Shown: piece after piece, positions 42,051 to 54,294 of the stretch
How the letters are laid out: every line of letters starts with the position of its first letter
How positions within the stretch are numbered: the first letter of the stretch is position 1
Assembly: GCA_002104935.1 (NCBI GenBank)
Contig: MCGT01000030.1
Coordinates: forward strand, 124,001-188,000
From: Hesseltinella vesiculosa
Lineage: Eukaryota > Mucoromycota > Mucoromycetes > Mucorales > Cunninghamellaceae
Length of the DNA stretch: 64,000 nt
Direction: 5' to 3'
Notes under the pieces: generated by a model
What the model was told of the DNA's origin: nothing
The model's input: the letters and a program-made list of their open reading frames with translations, nothing else
The model's database searches: none
Translations under genes and position numbers: made by a program

Positions 42051-44506
42051 ATGTCCACCCCACCGTCCCCACCGTCAGGCATTGTGTCGGCCAACATCAA
42101 ACTGTTCAACAGTAGAGCCGAGTCATCCGCTCCTACCTTCTCTTCATCACAAAAGACAAAACCCCTTTTACCTCCAAAGCCTGTCATTGAAAATATCCGT
42201 CGCCATGCCACTGGTGATAACACTAACCATCAACGACAACATGAGCTCCAACATCAAAAGGTCTTTCCTCATGCCACAGGGAATGGGCAACTAGAACGCA
42301 TGCACAACCCATCAGACACCTTGTTCCCTCCTCCTCCTCCTCCACCTCGCCCATCCCCTGCTCTAATGTCCTCGCTATCGCTACATGACACTAAGAAAAA
42401 AGAAGACGACCCCCCACGCTTCAACGGCCTCACCGCTCACGTTAATACTCAAACAATCAAGGGCGTCTTTGGCAAAGTGGTGGGCAGTGTCAGTGGTAAG
42501 TCGCCTAGAGATAAGCGCCTTGGTGCTCACCTTTTTTTTTGATTTTGATAGATTTACTTAGTCAGCCATTATCACAACCAGCCCCTTCGTCCAAAAGCAA
42601 AATCTCGTCGCCTTACAATATGGTCCATGTCACGCACGTTGGTTTCAATCAACAAACAGGCGAATTCACGGGTTTGCCAAGAGACTGGCTAATCTTGTTG
42701 CAGCAAAGTGGTATCTCGAAAAGGGAACAACAAGAAAATCCGCAGGTAAAACGGCCGGCAATGCGAAAAAAAAAAAAAAAAAAAAAAAAACGCCAAGGCT
42801 GACACACTCTTTTTTTCTCATGCTTGTAGGCGGTCTTGGATGTCCTAGAGTTTTACAAGGAAGCCAAGGAACGGTCGCAGGAAAGCGTTTGGGAAAAAAT
42901 AGGCAACATCCACCCTCCATCCCGTGCCGAACCTCCTCCTCTGCCAACACGCACCCGGCCCAAACTGGTGCTTGTCAATGACCAAGACACCCTGGCTTCT
43001 GGCACCTCTACGTCGCCATCTACCTCACCCAACTCGCTTAGCACTTCCTCCTCCGTCGCCCCATCACCACCTTCTATACCAGCCCGCCCGCCCGGCTATG
43101 CTTCCCCTTCCTCCACTCACTCCAAACCTTCACCTACTTCCATACCAGCCACCACCACCTCTTCTTCTCCATCCTCCTTACATCCGTCCCGCCCGTCCAC
43201 CCCGCCTTCGATCCCGCCACCCATCTCCGTTGCTCAGCGGATGTCTATCTTGCATGCTACTCGATCTTCCACCATCCTCTCTCCTCCGCCACCGAAACCA
43301 CCATTATCCACCAAGCCCTCACCACCCAACTTTGACCACCCACCTCCCTCGGTGTCCGTGTCCTCCCCCCCTGCCACCTCTTCACCCCCTACCCTCTCCA
43401 GTTCCAAGCCCATACTACCTCCGCGATTTGCACAGCAGCAGCACCATCACCCCGACAGTCAAGTCTACATCTCCCCTGTCGCTGCGCCGCTCGACCCTGC
43501 CGCCGACATGGCCTCCTTTGAAACCCGAGTGATGCGCCGTGAACAACGAAAGCTAAAGGACGCCGAAAAGGACGCCTCTCTCTTGGCAGAGCTGCGCGCC
43601 GTGTGCACCGATGCCGATCCCACAAAGCTATATCGCAACATGCTCAAAATCGGCCAGGGTGCTTCGGGCGGTGTGTACACTGCACAATCTGTCGATACCA
43701 ATATCTCTGTGGCCATCAAGCAAATCAGCCTCCAGCAGCAACCCAAAAAAGAACTCATCATCAACGAGATCCTTATCATGCGCGACGCCCGCAACAAGAA
43801 TATTGTCAACTACATCGACTCCTTTGTGTTTTATCAGGAGCTCTGGGTAGTCATGGAATACATGGAAGGCGGCTCGCTTACCGACGTCGTCACCAACACC
43901 ATGATGACCGAAACTCAGATCGCCACCGTCTGCCGCGAAACCCTCCAGGGCATTGCGCATCTCCACCACCTTGGCATTATTCATCGGGATATAAAGTCGG
44001 ACAACATCTTGCTTGGATTGAATGGCCATGTGAAACTCAGTAAGACATAGGCAGCCGCACATTTGAAGAAGGTCTCATTTTTTTTTTTAGCTGATTTTGG
44101 CTTTTGTGCACGTCTAAACGATGCAGAAACACGCACAACCATGGTGGGCACCCCCTATTGGATGGCTCCAGAAGTGATTTCCCGCTCTGCGTACTCCTTC
44201 AAGATCGACATTTGGAGTCTTGGGATCCTCACCATTGAAATGATCGAAGGCGAGCCGCCATACCTTCACGAAAACCCACTCCGGGCATTATACCTGATTG
44301 CTACCAATGGCACGCCCAAGCTCCAGCACCCTGACGCCTTGTCCTCCCACCTCTCCGATTTTCTAAACCTCGCCCTTCGTGTCGAGAGTGATGAGCGACC
44401 TGACGCGCCTACTCTCTTGACCCATCCTTTTTTGGCCAAGGCTGACTCCACCAAGATCTTGATCCCATTAATCAAATCGTGCCGTGACAATCGCAAACTC
44501 TATTGA
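42051..44506 (+). CDS. p21-activated (PAK/STE20) kinase with CRIB domain
   Basis: ATG at 42051 ([18 protein letters not shown]). Four exons: 42051-42495, about 42552-42748, about 42831-44041, and about 44091-44506. The N-terminus is Pro/Ser-rich with [27 protein letters not shown] precedes the CRIB/p21-binding domain ([20 protein letters not shown], then EFTGLPRDW), which binds GTP-loaded Cdc42/Rac. A long Pro/Ser linker follows. The kinase has [16 protein letters not shown] (Lys), [19 protein letters not shown], the activation-loop [11 protein letters not shown] and the ending HPFLAKA. No PH domain is seen, so it is nearer Ste20/PAK1 than Cla4. It is expected to act in polarised growth and MAPK signalling. 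Confidence 0.94.
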
Positions 44507-45478
44507 TTTCCCCTCGCCCACCTATCTTTTTTTATACATTTCTCCTCCTTTTGTACATGTCCCTTTTCTTTTTCTCTCTTACGCCTATGATAAAGCAATA
44601 AACTACTATGTAATCCCGTATGGACGCTCAGTGGCTCGTTTTATGTCATTTGGAATATTTCCATCCTCTTCCTTTACTACCGGAAAATCGAGCGAGGCTA
44701 GTTATTTTCGGCAAGAGCGACTGCTGTGTATAATGGAAGAGCAAGATTTCTCCAAAGTTTGCATGGATGCAGTAGCAGCCATGGAAGCACAGGCACTCAG
44801 CCAAGGCGTTTACAAACCACGTTTAAACATGCCCGTTTTGATTGACTATCATCGGAGCACCTGATTGATAGAGATTTATTAATGTCAATTATGAAAGAAA
44901 CAGTTTAGTATCAAACAGTTTAGCAACATAATGGGATGAACCAGCTGCACTGGTGACAGTAGATCAGGGCAGGGTTTCCAAATTAGCTGGAGGACCACGT
45001 TTGTCCATGGCTGCTGTTCCTCGCCATGCTGTCAGCATGACCGGGGATTTTCATCATGCACTGCATCCATGCAAACTTTGGAGAAGTTCGGTGCTCGATG
45101 ATTTTTGCTCTTTCCTTTTTTTTTTTTTTTTTTTTTGACCAGATCGCCTGGGGCCACTGCGGACATCTTGAAAATAAAACAGAATGCTACCCGTCATTTT
45201 TGAGCCAAAGAGGATCGCTCTGTGATTTGCACACAACTACAAATTCATGAATGGTGATGGTGCTGAGTGTCTCCTGTCCGTCAATCAAGGTCGCCCAGCC
45301 AACTTGGTTGAAGATGAAAAAACACCAAAAACTCTTCGCTGATATTTCAATCGCCGCAAATGGATCCTACTACGATAGGTTACGTTAGAAAATTTTATTG
45401 CCTAGCTTGTACGAGAGTGTGTAAGTGTCAAGAAGAACTCTTTTCATGGCAGATATCTAGGATAATAAAGCATTAAAA
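44507..45478. other. Spacer between PAK and USP genes
   Basis: Convergent 3' ends with an AATAAA near 44597 (AGCAATAAACTAC). A 43-codon frame (44733-44864, MEEQDFSKVCMDAV...) has no recognised relatives and is not called as a gene. The right half contains a decayed dispersed-repeat copy. Confidence 0.4.
45115..45440. repeat. Dispersed repeat, decayed copy, inverted
   Basis: A T21-type run is followed by GATCGCCTGGGGCCACTG, then CAAATTCATGAATGGTGATGG, GTCGCCCAGCCAAC and CGATAGGTTACGTTAGAA. These echo the right arm of the foldback element (TCATGAACGATGATGATGG, CACCCAGCCAAC, GATTACATTAGAA) in the same order. Confidence 0.5.
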
Positions 45479-46365
45479 TCACGCATTCACTCGTGGCAAG
45501 CTCTTACCGCTGACCAAAGCAAAATTCCTTTTCTTGACGCCTTCGAATTTTTTACGCTCCGCCAGCTCTTCATCGGTCAGTTTGACGATCATTACTGGGC
45601 AAGGGCAGTGTCTCACAAGGTAGGAGGACACAGACCCAAGTATAGCACTACAGTTGCGTAAAAAAAAAAAACCAGGTCAAACGAATTGAAACAACCCTGT
45701 TAGTGCTCTTTTTTTTTTTTTTACCCTTTGATGGAACCAAAACCACGGGAGCTACACAACAGCATATCGGGGCGGCAATCTATGCAATAATCCACGATGG
45801 AATTTTTTGGGTTGCCTACTATGCTATCAACGGTGACTTTCTGAAACTAATTCAAATGCAGAAATGAATAACCAGCGGTGATGACGCAAAATCGGTTGTC
45901 CTTACACCATTTTTCACGAGGACCATTTTCAATTCATTAAGCAAATTGCTGGCAAACGAGGCAGAGATGTCGGTCGAGGTGTGTTCACGTTCACCTTCTA
46001 TTGGCACCATGTAGGTGGCACCGCCTGACATGGTGGTTCCCCAGAGATGACTCCAATCCCGGTCTTGGTCGGTGATGTGCACAATGTGGATATCGTCTGT
46101 GGGTAGTAGAAACCCGTCTCTAATGGCCTTGGCAAACGTGGCATCGCTCTGGTCAGACTGGTCATAGGCAATGGCAATTTTTCGTGGACTGATCTCGCTC
46201 TTGACGGGTTTAGGAAGAAATTCGGGAGGCAATTGCAAGGTATTCATGTGAGGTCCTAGAAGGAAGTGTGAATACGCATGATTTTTTTTTATTTATTGCT
46301 GCAGGTTTCGGAGCAACTGGGCTGCGCAAGGGTCGCCATGGGTTTATAGTTTTACCGAGAAACAT
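45479..46365 (-). CDS. Universal stress protein (USP) domain protein
   Basis: The probable start is ATG 46365 (MFLG), spliced to PHMNTLQLPPEFLPKPVKSE. A start at 46247 (MNTLQLPP) is possible. The USP fold runs from RKIAIAYDQSDQSDATFAKA through DIHIVHITDQDRDW, ISASFASNLLNELKMVLVKN, KVTVDSIVGNPKNSIVDYCI, then DMLLCSSRGFGSIKGAILGS (the G-x-x-G...G-S nucleotide-binding type of loop) and VSSYLVRHCPCPVMIVK, the standard ending. It finishes with a charged helix ELAERKKFEGVKKRN. The final codons (GKSLPRVNA, stop at 45479) overlap a potential GTAAGA donor, so a further exon cannot be excluded. USP proteins bind ATP or act as stress-linked switches; the exact role here is unknown. It is divergent from the next gene. 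Confidence 0.85.
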
Positions 46366-46572
46366 ACGTCGGTCATCACCGACTAACCAAATGGCAATTT
46401 GAATGTCACACGTCAACATTGAACATGCACGATTCCTGCGGCGGGTGGCCCACGGACAGGTCATTTGTGATTGGGCAGTCGCGGGGTTGGGCAAAAAAAA
46501 AAAAAAAAAAAGCTTCCCCCTTTTTCTTTCTTTTTATTTCTTCAGCACTTTTTATTGAATTGATTATATACC

Positions 46573-47685
46573 ATGGAGGCCAAAAGCAGCGTGATCACTC
46601 CCAAAGAATCAAAAATCCTGGCTAGCCAATTGGAAATTGAGTGGCTTGAAACACAAATCCTCCAACGAAAACTCGCATTGCAGACTCCTCCAAACAATGA
46701 CGATGTCACCATGCTCACCGACGAAGATATCCTACAACAGCAACAAGCTTACAGCAGTCATCTTGAAGATCTTCGATCCAAAGCCGATGCCATGACACAG
46801 TTCAATGTGACCAAAGATATGATTGCCAAGGGCCTGGAACGAAGCAGTTACGCCCTACGAGCCCTCTACCCTGTCCAAGATACCAGCACTGGCGATGCTC
46901 TGTCCATGAAATTGTAAGCCAACATCCACAAACGAAAATGAGAAAAACCACTGAACGCAGCCTATAGGCCTGCCGTCAACTGTATGCTGCAACTCACCTT
47001 TCCCTGTTTCTACAACTTTTTTTAGACGCCAAGCGGAAGATATGATCTTGGAAAGAGATAAGCTGGTGGTGCAGATCAATCAACTCTTGGAAGAACTCAG
47101 GAATGTCGACACTGAAAGCGAAAACCTGAGCTATGAAACCTCAGGTTAGGACCCAGACAAGCAGGACGGGTGGACAAGGGCGGACAGCGGCTACCATGGA
47201 GTGGCAGCAGGAGCCATGGAAAAGCGATACCAGTGACTGACACGGTCCCTTTTTTTTTTTTTTATTTAGAGCTTCGCAAGCAAAATCGAGATCTCGTTTG
47301 TGAATTTGAACAGCTTCAAGATTCGATGGACCCTCTCAAGTTGACGACGGATTACGGCAGCGTAACGTCTTCTCAGCCTGTCGAACGCACCAAGGACAAG
47401 TAAAGCAATTTCTGATCTCCCTATTTTTGGATTCTCTTTGTTGTTTATTGACAGTTACTCCATTTTTAGGCTCCTGGATATGAAAAATCGATTGGAAATC
47501 TCACGTAACATCCTATTGGTAAAGTGTTTTGTTGGGAGTCCTTGTATCGTGTTAACTGATGCAGTTGAGATTGCTTTTTGGATTTCATTGTTTAGGGATT
47601 GATTTTGGAAAGCAACATTGACTGGGCAAGTAATCCAAAATGGGCCAAAGTTGTTTTCAGCATTGGTCAAGAAGAACCCTTTTAA
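46573..47685 (+). CDS. Probable kinetochore protein CENP-H (Fta3-type) homologue
   Basis: ATG at 46573 (MEAKSSVITPKESKILASQL). Six exons give about 240 residues, close to human CENP-H (247). Nearly the whole chain is helical with coiled-coil spacing: QLEIEWLETQILQRKLAL, LRQAEDMILERDKLVVQINQ, then ELRKQNRDLVCEFEQLQDSM. The last two exons give KNRLEISRNILLG, then LILESNIDWASNPKWAKVVF. That closing block has the (N)IxxGLIL-S-x-(V/I)(N/D)WA-x-(D/N)P pattern of CENP-H. CENP-H is part of the inner kinetochore CCAN. The assignment rests on this pattern and the length; another coiled-coil protein is possible. Confidence 0.6.
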
Positions 47686-47895
47686 GCACAGAACTACCCC
47701 TCCCCCTCGGGATTCTTTTCTTTTTCCAACATACCACTCAATCACTGTACATATCTTACTCTTTGTCCGCCCCCTTTGATTGTTCGCTTCTGTCATAAAT
47801 AAATAAAAAAAACCTTGTCGCGTCGTTTTAATTGAGATCTTCCTCTACTCTTTCACGTATTTTTTTTAAAAAAAAAAGAAGGGCTTGCCTTGCTT

Positions 47896-48970
47896 ATGAA
47901 TATTACATGTCCTTTATGTCAACAGCAGTTCCCAGCCTTCGATCAGCGTGGCTTCCGAAACGCTGGCTATACAGCTCATTACAACCGCTGCTTGGAAAAG
48001 CTGTGCCAAAAACCGTCGCCAACCGAAGACAAGGCGGTCTCTCGTGCTATTCGCTTTGCCAAAGCCATCAAACGCAAGCTACTTCCTGCCCGACCCTCCC
48101 TACCGTTGCCTAAATCCTTGCCTCTCCCTATGATTCCTGTTCCAGCACAAGGTAGCTGCTCATCTTGAAAGAGAATGAAAAAAAAATCTTACGCCCAAAC
48201 ACTCCTCTCTTTTTTTTTTTTTTACTTCTGATCCAGGCCCAAGCTCCCAAGAACACCTCCAGCGATCGCTTCCCAACCCTACCGTTCATACATCCAAGGT
48301 GATGCCTAGCAGTCGTCATTCTTCTGGCACTTTGCCAGCACCAAGCTACATCGTCCCTACACACTTGCCGATGCTGTCTCCCCATTTGACTGAGCGCCCG
48401 TTATCCCAAGACGCAGACCAACGCCAGAGGCGGGAATGGATCGGGTCTTGGCCACGTCGCCGCCATGCTAGGCGGCATCGCTCACCATCCCCTCCTCCTT
48501 TCACCATTCCTTTGTCGGCTGCCGCGTTCGAACCACCTGGGTCGCTGGCAGCGGTGCTTTCTACCTCCCTCGACACAGTACCCCTGACACAAGGTTCAGT
48601 CGTGGATTTCAATAGCGTGTCACCACCCTCACCGTCTACAGTAACCACGTTCCCCACGTCGCCTGCCTTGGATGACCTGGGTTCGTTCTCACCTGCACCT
48701 GGCATCAGCCACTGGATGTCCGCTGTCTCTTCACCTTTGACCTTCAGCACCGCCCCGCAAGCCAACTTGTCTTTGGACCTAATGACATCGCAGGCCTATC
48801 ATCTCTCCTCCCCTTCCACCATCGCGCCATTGCCAGCGCGACCCCATGAAACGCTGCCGCATCTTCTCGGCCACAGCACATGCTGCTCCCTATGCTTCTT
48901 CAGTAACGGTCAACATGATCCCACCTGTCTCATGGTTCAAACCAATCTTGCCGATCTCACACTTCAGTAA
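47896..48970 (+). CDS. Small protein with zinc-finger motifs at both ends, not recognised
   Basis: ATG at 47896 (MNITCPLCQQQFPAFDQRGF). One intron (about 48151-48236). The N-terminus has C-x2-C followed 21 residues later by H-x3-C (CPLC...AHYNRC), resembling UBZ/Rad18-type C2HC fingers, then a basic helix AIRFAKAIKRKLLPARP. A Pro/Ser-rich middle with KRR-type basic patches (WPRRRHARRHRSP) follows. The C-terminus has a second C-x2-C-x8-H-x3-C (CSLCFFSNGQHDPTC). If both fingers are real the protein is a double C2HC adaptor, perhaps ubiquitin- or DNA-linked. The family is not recognised. Confidence 0.65.
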
Positions 48971-49205
48971 CATCCTGTGAAACGTTGATCAACATACCTC
49001 TATGATACATGCCACACCTAGATGCCTTTCTACATCCGAATAGAGAAAACCTTTGGCTATGCACTTTTTTAATTATTTTTTTATTACCATGTTATGCGAT
49101 TTCCTGTTTTTATTAAAAGTCCAGGATGAACTCTTGGGGATGTAGAGATGAATCATGCTAGGTTTTGATAAAGACGTTGGTGGGAGGAGGAGGACAGAAG
49201 AGTGT

Positions 49206-50893
49206 TCAAGCAGGCAATGGGCAGGCAGGTTCAGCTTCCTGGGACACATCCGAGACATAGCCTTGATCAGGAGCAGAAGCTTTTCCGACAGAGGCTGGGT
49301 CCAGGCCCATTTTATTGAGAATCACTGGCAGCGTGCCAAGTCTAAATGAGAAAAAAAAAAGGAGGGGGCGCGGTCAGGACAGAGTTCTCCGCCATGTCTT
49401 CCCGTCCTCTTGGAGTTTTACCTGGAATAAAACATTTGGAGTCGCAGACGGATATTTTCAGCATAAAGGTCATCAATGGAGCGGTGGGTATAAAGGCGCA
49501 GATGGATGTTGCGGATGTACACGAAGAATTCGCAAACGGCAACGAGGCGATCACGACAGTAAGGGTCGATGGGCAGCCATGGGTCGGCGTCATGCAGTCG
49601 AAACTGGTAATAGGGGCTCTGCTTGCTGTAGTCCCGCGGCAGGCCGCAGGCCATACAAACAATGGTGATGTCGTCGGCAGAAGCGGCAGAGGATCGCTGG
49701 GAGCCTTCGTCAGGTGGCTGAGATGTTGGGGAGGGCTGGGCTGGCTGGTTGGTGGAGGGATGGGAGGTCGAGTGCCAGCGATCCCATAAATTGCGCTGAG
49801 CGACGGCGGCAGGCACGGCTGCGGTAGATTGTTGAAGGTATGCCTGATGCTGTTGTGGGGAGGAGACTTGCTCAATGCAACAGGGCTGATGCAGCAGAAA
49901 ATCCATCATCTTCTTCACCGACAGGCGCGACTGGGGTCCAAACCTCAAACAAGGCTCGACGTCTTCCAGCTGGCAATATTTGATAAAAGGGAATTGGGAC
50001 AGCTTCTTTAGAGGCACAGAGCTGGCTGAGCGCACAAAGGTGTCAAAGGCGTCGAGCTGGATCTGATCCACAGTACACTGACGGAGATAGACTTGCAGGG
50101 AACGAGGTGGTGGCATGGACACAGCACGGATGCAGTCAGTCGTAGGCGTGGAGGGGAGGGCGGTAGCTTGGTGCAAGAGGGCCATGTCGTGTTGTGCCCG
50201 GACCTGGGGGTCGTCGATGTTTTCTATGGCGTCTTCCCAGCAGTCATCGCTGTCTTCCTCCTGCACGGATAGGTGGTCAGGTGAGGAGTGGAGGTCGTCC
50301 AGGGAGTCGTCCAGGTGGTCAAGATGATCAGGTGAGGACGACGACGAGGAAAGGGTAAAGGTGGATGGATGACGGCGAGCGGCTGGGGTGTTTTTTTTCT
50401 GTTTCTTGGAGGAAGGACGGTGGGAGGGGCGTCTGCGCTGGTGCAAGTCTTCCCATTGGCGTAGGCGTTGGCGCAATTCGCACAGTTGATCCTGTTCGTC
50501 GGCTAGCAGCTGTTGCACAGATTGGAGCTGGGTCTCGAGGATCCATTTTTCCTTTTTTTCGTTGGCGACCATGTCGTTTGCTTCTTCAAAAAGTTTACAG
50601 GAAAGCTCTTCCAAGTCATGCTCAACCAGGTCCTTTTCATGCTGGATATCGGCGACACGGTCAATGGCAGCAACGTATTTTGTGTTGAGTTCCTGCATAT
50701 CTTTGGCCAGCCTGTCCAGTTGTTGGTGACGTTCGTCGAGCTGGACCTTGAGTTGCGACAGCTCGCTTGCCTGCAAGGCGCACTGTTTTTGCAAACTCTC
50801 ACATTGGCAAGTGTCAAGAGAAGGCAATCGCATGGTGGAGGGTGGAGGCGTGGTGAGAGGCGTAGGCTGGGACAATATCAATGTATCCGTCAT
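49206..50893 (-). CDS. SEC2: Sec2-type Rab guanine-nucleotide exchange factor (Rabin8-like)
   Basis: ATG at 50893 (MTDTLILSQPTPL). Residues about 30-150 are a long parallel coiled coil (LQKQCALQASELSQLKVQLD, then CKLFEEANDMVANEKKEKWI), carrying the SLFEEAN-M-V signature of the Sec2p domain. A Ser/Asp/Glu-rich linker follows, then a C-terminal region (PFIKYCQLEDVEPCLRFGPQ, CMACGLPRDYSKQSPYYQFR, CRDRLVAVCEFFVYIRNIHL) that matches the Rabin3/8 carboxyl end, ending in ENIRLRLQMFYSR. One intron leads to the last exon (RLGTLPVILNKMG to CPLPA, stop at 49206-49208). Sec2 activates Sec4/Rab8 on secretory vesicles for polarised exocytosis, fitting tip growth. Confidence 0.88.
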
Positions 50894-52214
50894 GGTGCTC
50901 CCCAAAAAAAAAAAAAAATCAACGGGTGGTCAATGAGGATTCTAATGAACAAAGAGGTTTCCAATGCACAACACAAAATGCAGCCAACAGAGTAAAAGAT
51001 AAATAAAAAAGAAGGGTAAGAATTATGTATTTCCGAGATGGGAGGGAAAAAAAAAAAAAAGAGAGAGAGAGCAAGGGAAAGTAAGGAGAAAAAAAAAATG
51101 AGGAGCAGTGCAAACCTTGCTTCTTGAAAATTTTTGTCGGATGATGAAAGACAGGCGGAAATTCAAAAAAATCGCATTGACAAGAAGCAAGAAAACAATG
51201 GAAGGCAGAAAGCCTGAGAGAGAGGTTGGTTTGGAGGCAATCATCGACGTTGATTTTCACACTCACCAATGCGTGTACAACAGAAAGGACAACAGGAAGA
51301 AAAGGGGTAATCAGAGGACGGGGGAGAGTCAGCGGCTCGTGCCATTTTTTTTTATCACCAACTTTGACTTCGCTACCGTCAACAGCAAAAGTTTCGCTTA
51401 CGCAAGTAAATATAAAAAAGAGGGGCATGCAATAAAGAAAAAATGCGATTAATTCCACCCAAAAAAAAAGGGCGCAAGACATGAAAAACCAGCTTGCGTT
51501 GACGCATGAGATGGAGGAGTGAGCGCCAGTTATCATGCAACACCTTGGCTTCTTCATGGATCCAATGCATACGAAGAGTGAGTCCACGTATACCCTGTTC
51601 ATAGATGTTTCGACGCAGTTTCCCTCTCTAAGATGGCTAGCTTACCTCGAGGATACTTGCGCTCAAAGGTGATCGCTCAAAGGTAACCTTTGGCAGGTCG
51701 TGCCTTATCATTGGTTAAAACTAGAAGGATGGGGAGTGAGACATTGACCACCCAAGACATGACAGGCACAGGTGCTTGATTGCGTCCATGGGTGGTGGCT
51801 GCAGCTTGCCCAGATACTAGCAAAGCTCAGGAGAACACCTGCGTGATGGCAAATCCAGTATAAACAGAGAAGAAGGAAAGACGCGACTAGCTTTACTGTC
51901 CGCAGCATCCTTTCGTACTTGCTTTCTCTTACTTGACGCCTTGCATGATTTGATCGAACAGTTGTGTCGTTCAATAACAAAGAACAAACGGGCAAACACT
52001 TTCAAACCAATCTCTCTTGCTAGGGTCTGTCAGGAGTGCTGAGTGTCACCAATGTCCCATACTGAATCCTTTCAAGTCTCTCTAGTGTTCATACACCTCC
52101 AGCCATCCAGGACCGCTGGTGTTGGCAGTGTCTGCATTTTTTGATAGCCTGCGCCGCTCCCTCCCCTCTTGTTTCTTCTTCCATTTTTTTTTTTTTTTTT
52201 TGGTTAGCTCAGTC
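50894..52214. other. Unassigned 1.3-kb stretch, possible spliced membrane-protein gene on minus strand
   Basis: Minus-strand frames contain helix-like stretches: PVMSWVVNVSLPILLVLT (about 51730), RRNIYEQGIRGLTLRMHWIH (about 51560-51620) continuing to a hydrophobic LRPFFLGGINRIFSLLHAPL, and GFLPSIVFLLLVNAIFLNFR (about 51160-51215). Several are flanked by plausible splice sites. No continuous frame could be assembled with confidence and no family was recognised. It also holds the promoters of SEC2 and the ataxin-10 gene. Confidence 0.35.
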
Positions 52215-54294
52215 ATGTCGAGAACCATACTCTCTCTGGATGCTTTGGCTCATGGCAGTCTTGCTGATCAGCAGGCTGCCGATCTACTTAATGAAGCTAT
52301 CCAACAATCTGTTCAAGATCAACAGTTTCGGTAAAAGCTTAAAATCAACAACAAAATCAACCACGATCATCGTCTCTTTCTCACAAGTAGCCATCTTCAA
52401 TTAGTATCGACTTTGGCCAACAGCCGAAGCTTTGGTCCAGTGCGCATAAACTGCTGTCTGACCAAGCCAAAACACAACATGACTGGGTCATTCCTTTGAT
52501 CAAGCTTTTACGAAATGCTGCAGCTGCCAATCCTGTAGCCCAACAACTGGCATGGTACCTTTTTTTCGCATGATCTCGTTTAACATGCACCTTCATCTGT
52601 TTCTTGCTCTCTGACTCTTTATAATAGTGATGCAAAGGTGATCATTGATTTGGTAGATCTGATCAGACTCTCCGTTGACAGCATGGAGGAATACCGTAAG
52701 CTGGCTAGCTCTCTCCGCAGTTTCGCTCACCTTTTTTTTTTTTTTTTTTTTTTTTTGCACAAAGATGTGATGGTGGTGCGACTGGCAACGCAAGCCGTAT
52801 GCAACATGATCACAGGCAATGAAAGTGTCTTGCAGCAAGTTTGGTCCTTGTGGTGTGAAACGGATACCAAGTCCATTTGGACGTAGGTGCCCCATGGATC
52901 GGACCGAGCCTGCTTACCACGTTTTTTTTATATTCATAGCCGTGTCGTCGAGACCATTGACAAAGACGCCATCACAGCTGTACTTATTTTATTATACCAA
53001 AGCATTCGCAACAGTGCTTCCCGGTGGTAAGCAGATCAGGAGCTTAGAAGAGGACCGCCAACAACAACCCTTCTTTTATGTGTAGCGAGTTGCTGGTGAA
53101 AACCACCAATGGCCTCAGCATCCTCAAGGCTGTTTTACTTGAAGGCGAACGATATCTCGACGACGAAACAAACAAGCATTTTGAACTCACGTACGGAAAG
53201 TCCACACATTTTTTAGTGCAGGCTTAGTCATCCCTCCTATTTTTATTACGAATCTGCATTAGATATCTCATGATGTCTGAATTATTGACGCACGGCTTTT
53301 TTGTGGAAATGCTAGACCGGTTACGCACGAGGTAAACAGAAAAAAGCGGGGTGCACGAATGATTCAATGACAGCTCGTTTTTTTAATTGTTGCAGCGAGT
53401 GGACAAATCAATCGCAAACCATGGTCATCAAGATACTGGACCTGAGTTTGTACAAGGGCAACGCTGCGGCTATCCCTTGGACTTCTCTTGAAGTCAACGC
53501 TATCTGCGACCTGTTGTGCACCTTGTGTGATCAGGCCACCCAAGTGATGGAGCATGCACTCGACAACAACCAAGACCAGGTTTCCAAACTGGATCTGGAC
53601 CAGGCCCATCTCATGCACACCTGCCTTGTCCTCATCTTACAGACCCTCAACTGGGCCTTGACCAATGACGGCCATTTCCAACAAAACATCCGATCCGCTT
53701 GGCGCCAACGTCATGGCATGCAAAGAATCATTGGTAAAAAAAAAGCCTTCTTATGCAGCATGCCCATAAACACCATCTTGCATTTTTTTCTTCTTCTTCT
53801 TCCTGATAGAACTATTGCGGCAAAGCGATAAGATGGTGGAATGGAAGGACAAGGACGAAGCCAAACGCGGGTTTGGCTTTGTCAAGCGTGAGCTGGTCCA
53901 ATCTATTGGCAATCTGTGTTACAAGGACAAGGCTTTTCAGAATGAAGTAAGCTTGATTTGACTTTTCTTGGCCGAGGTCACCTCATCTTTTGCCTATGTT
54001 TGCAGGTCCGAGAGCTGGGTGGATTAGGTCTGATATTGAATCAAATGCAGATTGATGATACCAATCCTTGTAAGTGGTGGATGGATTTCATGGGGCTATT
54101 TAACCATTTTGTCATTAGTCATGCGAGAATACGCTACAGTGGCTCTGCGTCATGTTCTAGAAGACAACAGCGAAAACCAGGACGCCATCAGCTCCATGAC
54201 CCCCATCGGCACAAGTCAACCCGAGGAATTGTCGAAAATGGGCATCCAGGCCACCCTCGAAGACGGCAAAATCAAATGGGCGAAATTCAAATAA
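52215..54294 (+). CDS. ATXN10: Ataxin-10 homologue (armadillo-like repeat protein)
   Basis: ATG at 52215 (MSRTILSLDALAHGS). About nine exons with T-rich introns. Helical repeats run throughout: LWSSAHKLLSDQAKTQHDWV, VMVVRLATQAVCNMITGNES, AITAVLILLYQSIRNSAS, GLSILKAVLLEGERYLDDET, VNAICDLLCTLCDQATQVME. The C-terminal ataxin-10 domain is unmistakable: RGFGFVKRELVQSIGNLCYK, then DKAFQNEVRELGGLGLILNQ, MQIDDTNPF, MREYATVALRHVLEDNSENQ. The protein ends KIKWAKFK. Yeast Ctr86 and animal ATXN10 are cytosolic scaffolds linked to cytokinesis and cilia; the fungal role is poorly defined. Preceded by a T20 run and TTAGCTCAG just before the start, which may be a leader intron end. Confidence 0.88.

Noticed and set aside
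44733..44864. 43-codon frame MEEQDFSKVCMDAV after the PAK gene
   Set aside because: Short, no recognised relative, no clear promoter or splice context; could not be separated from chance.
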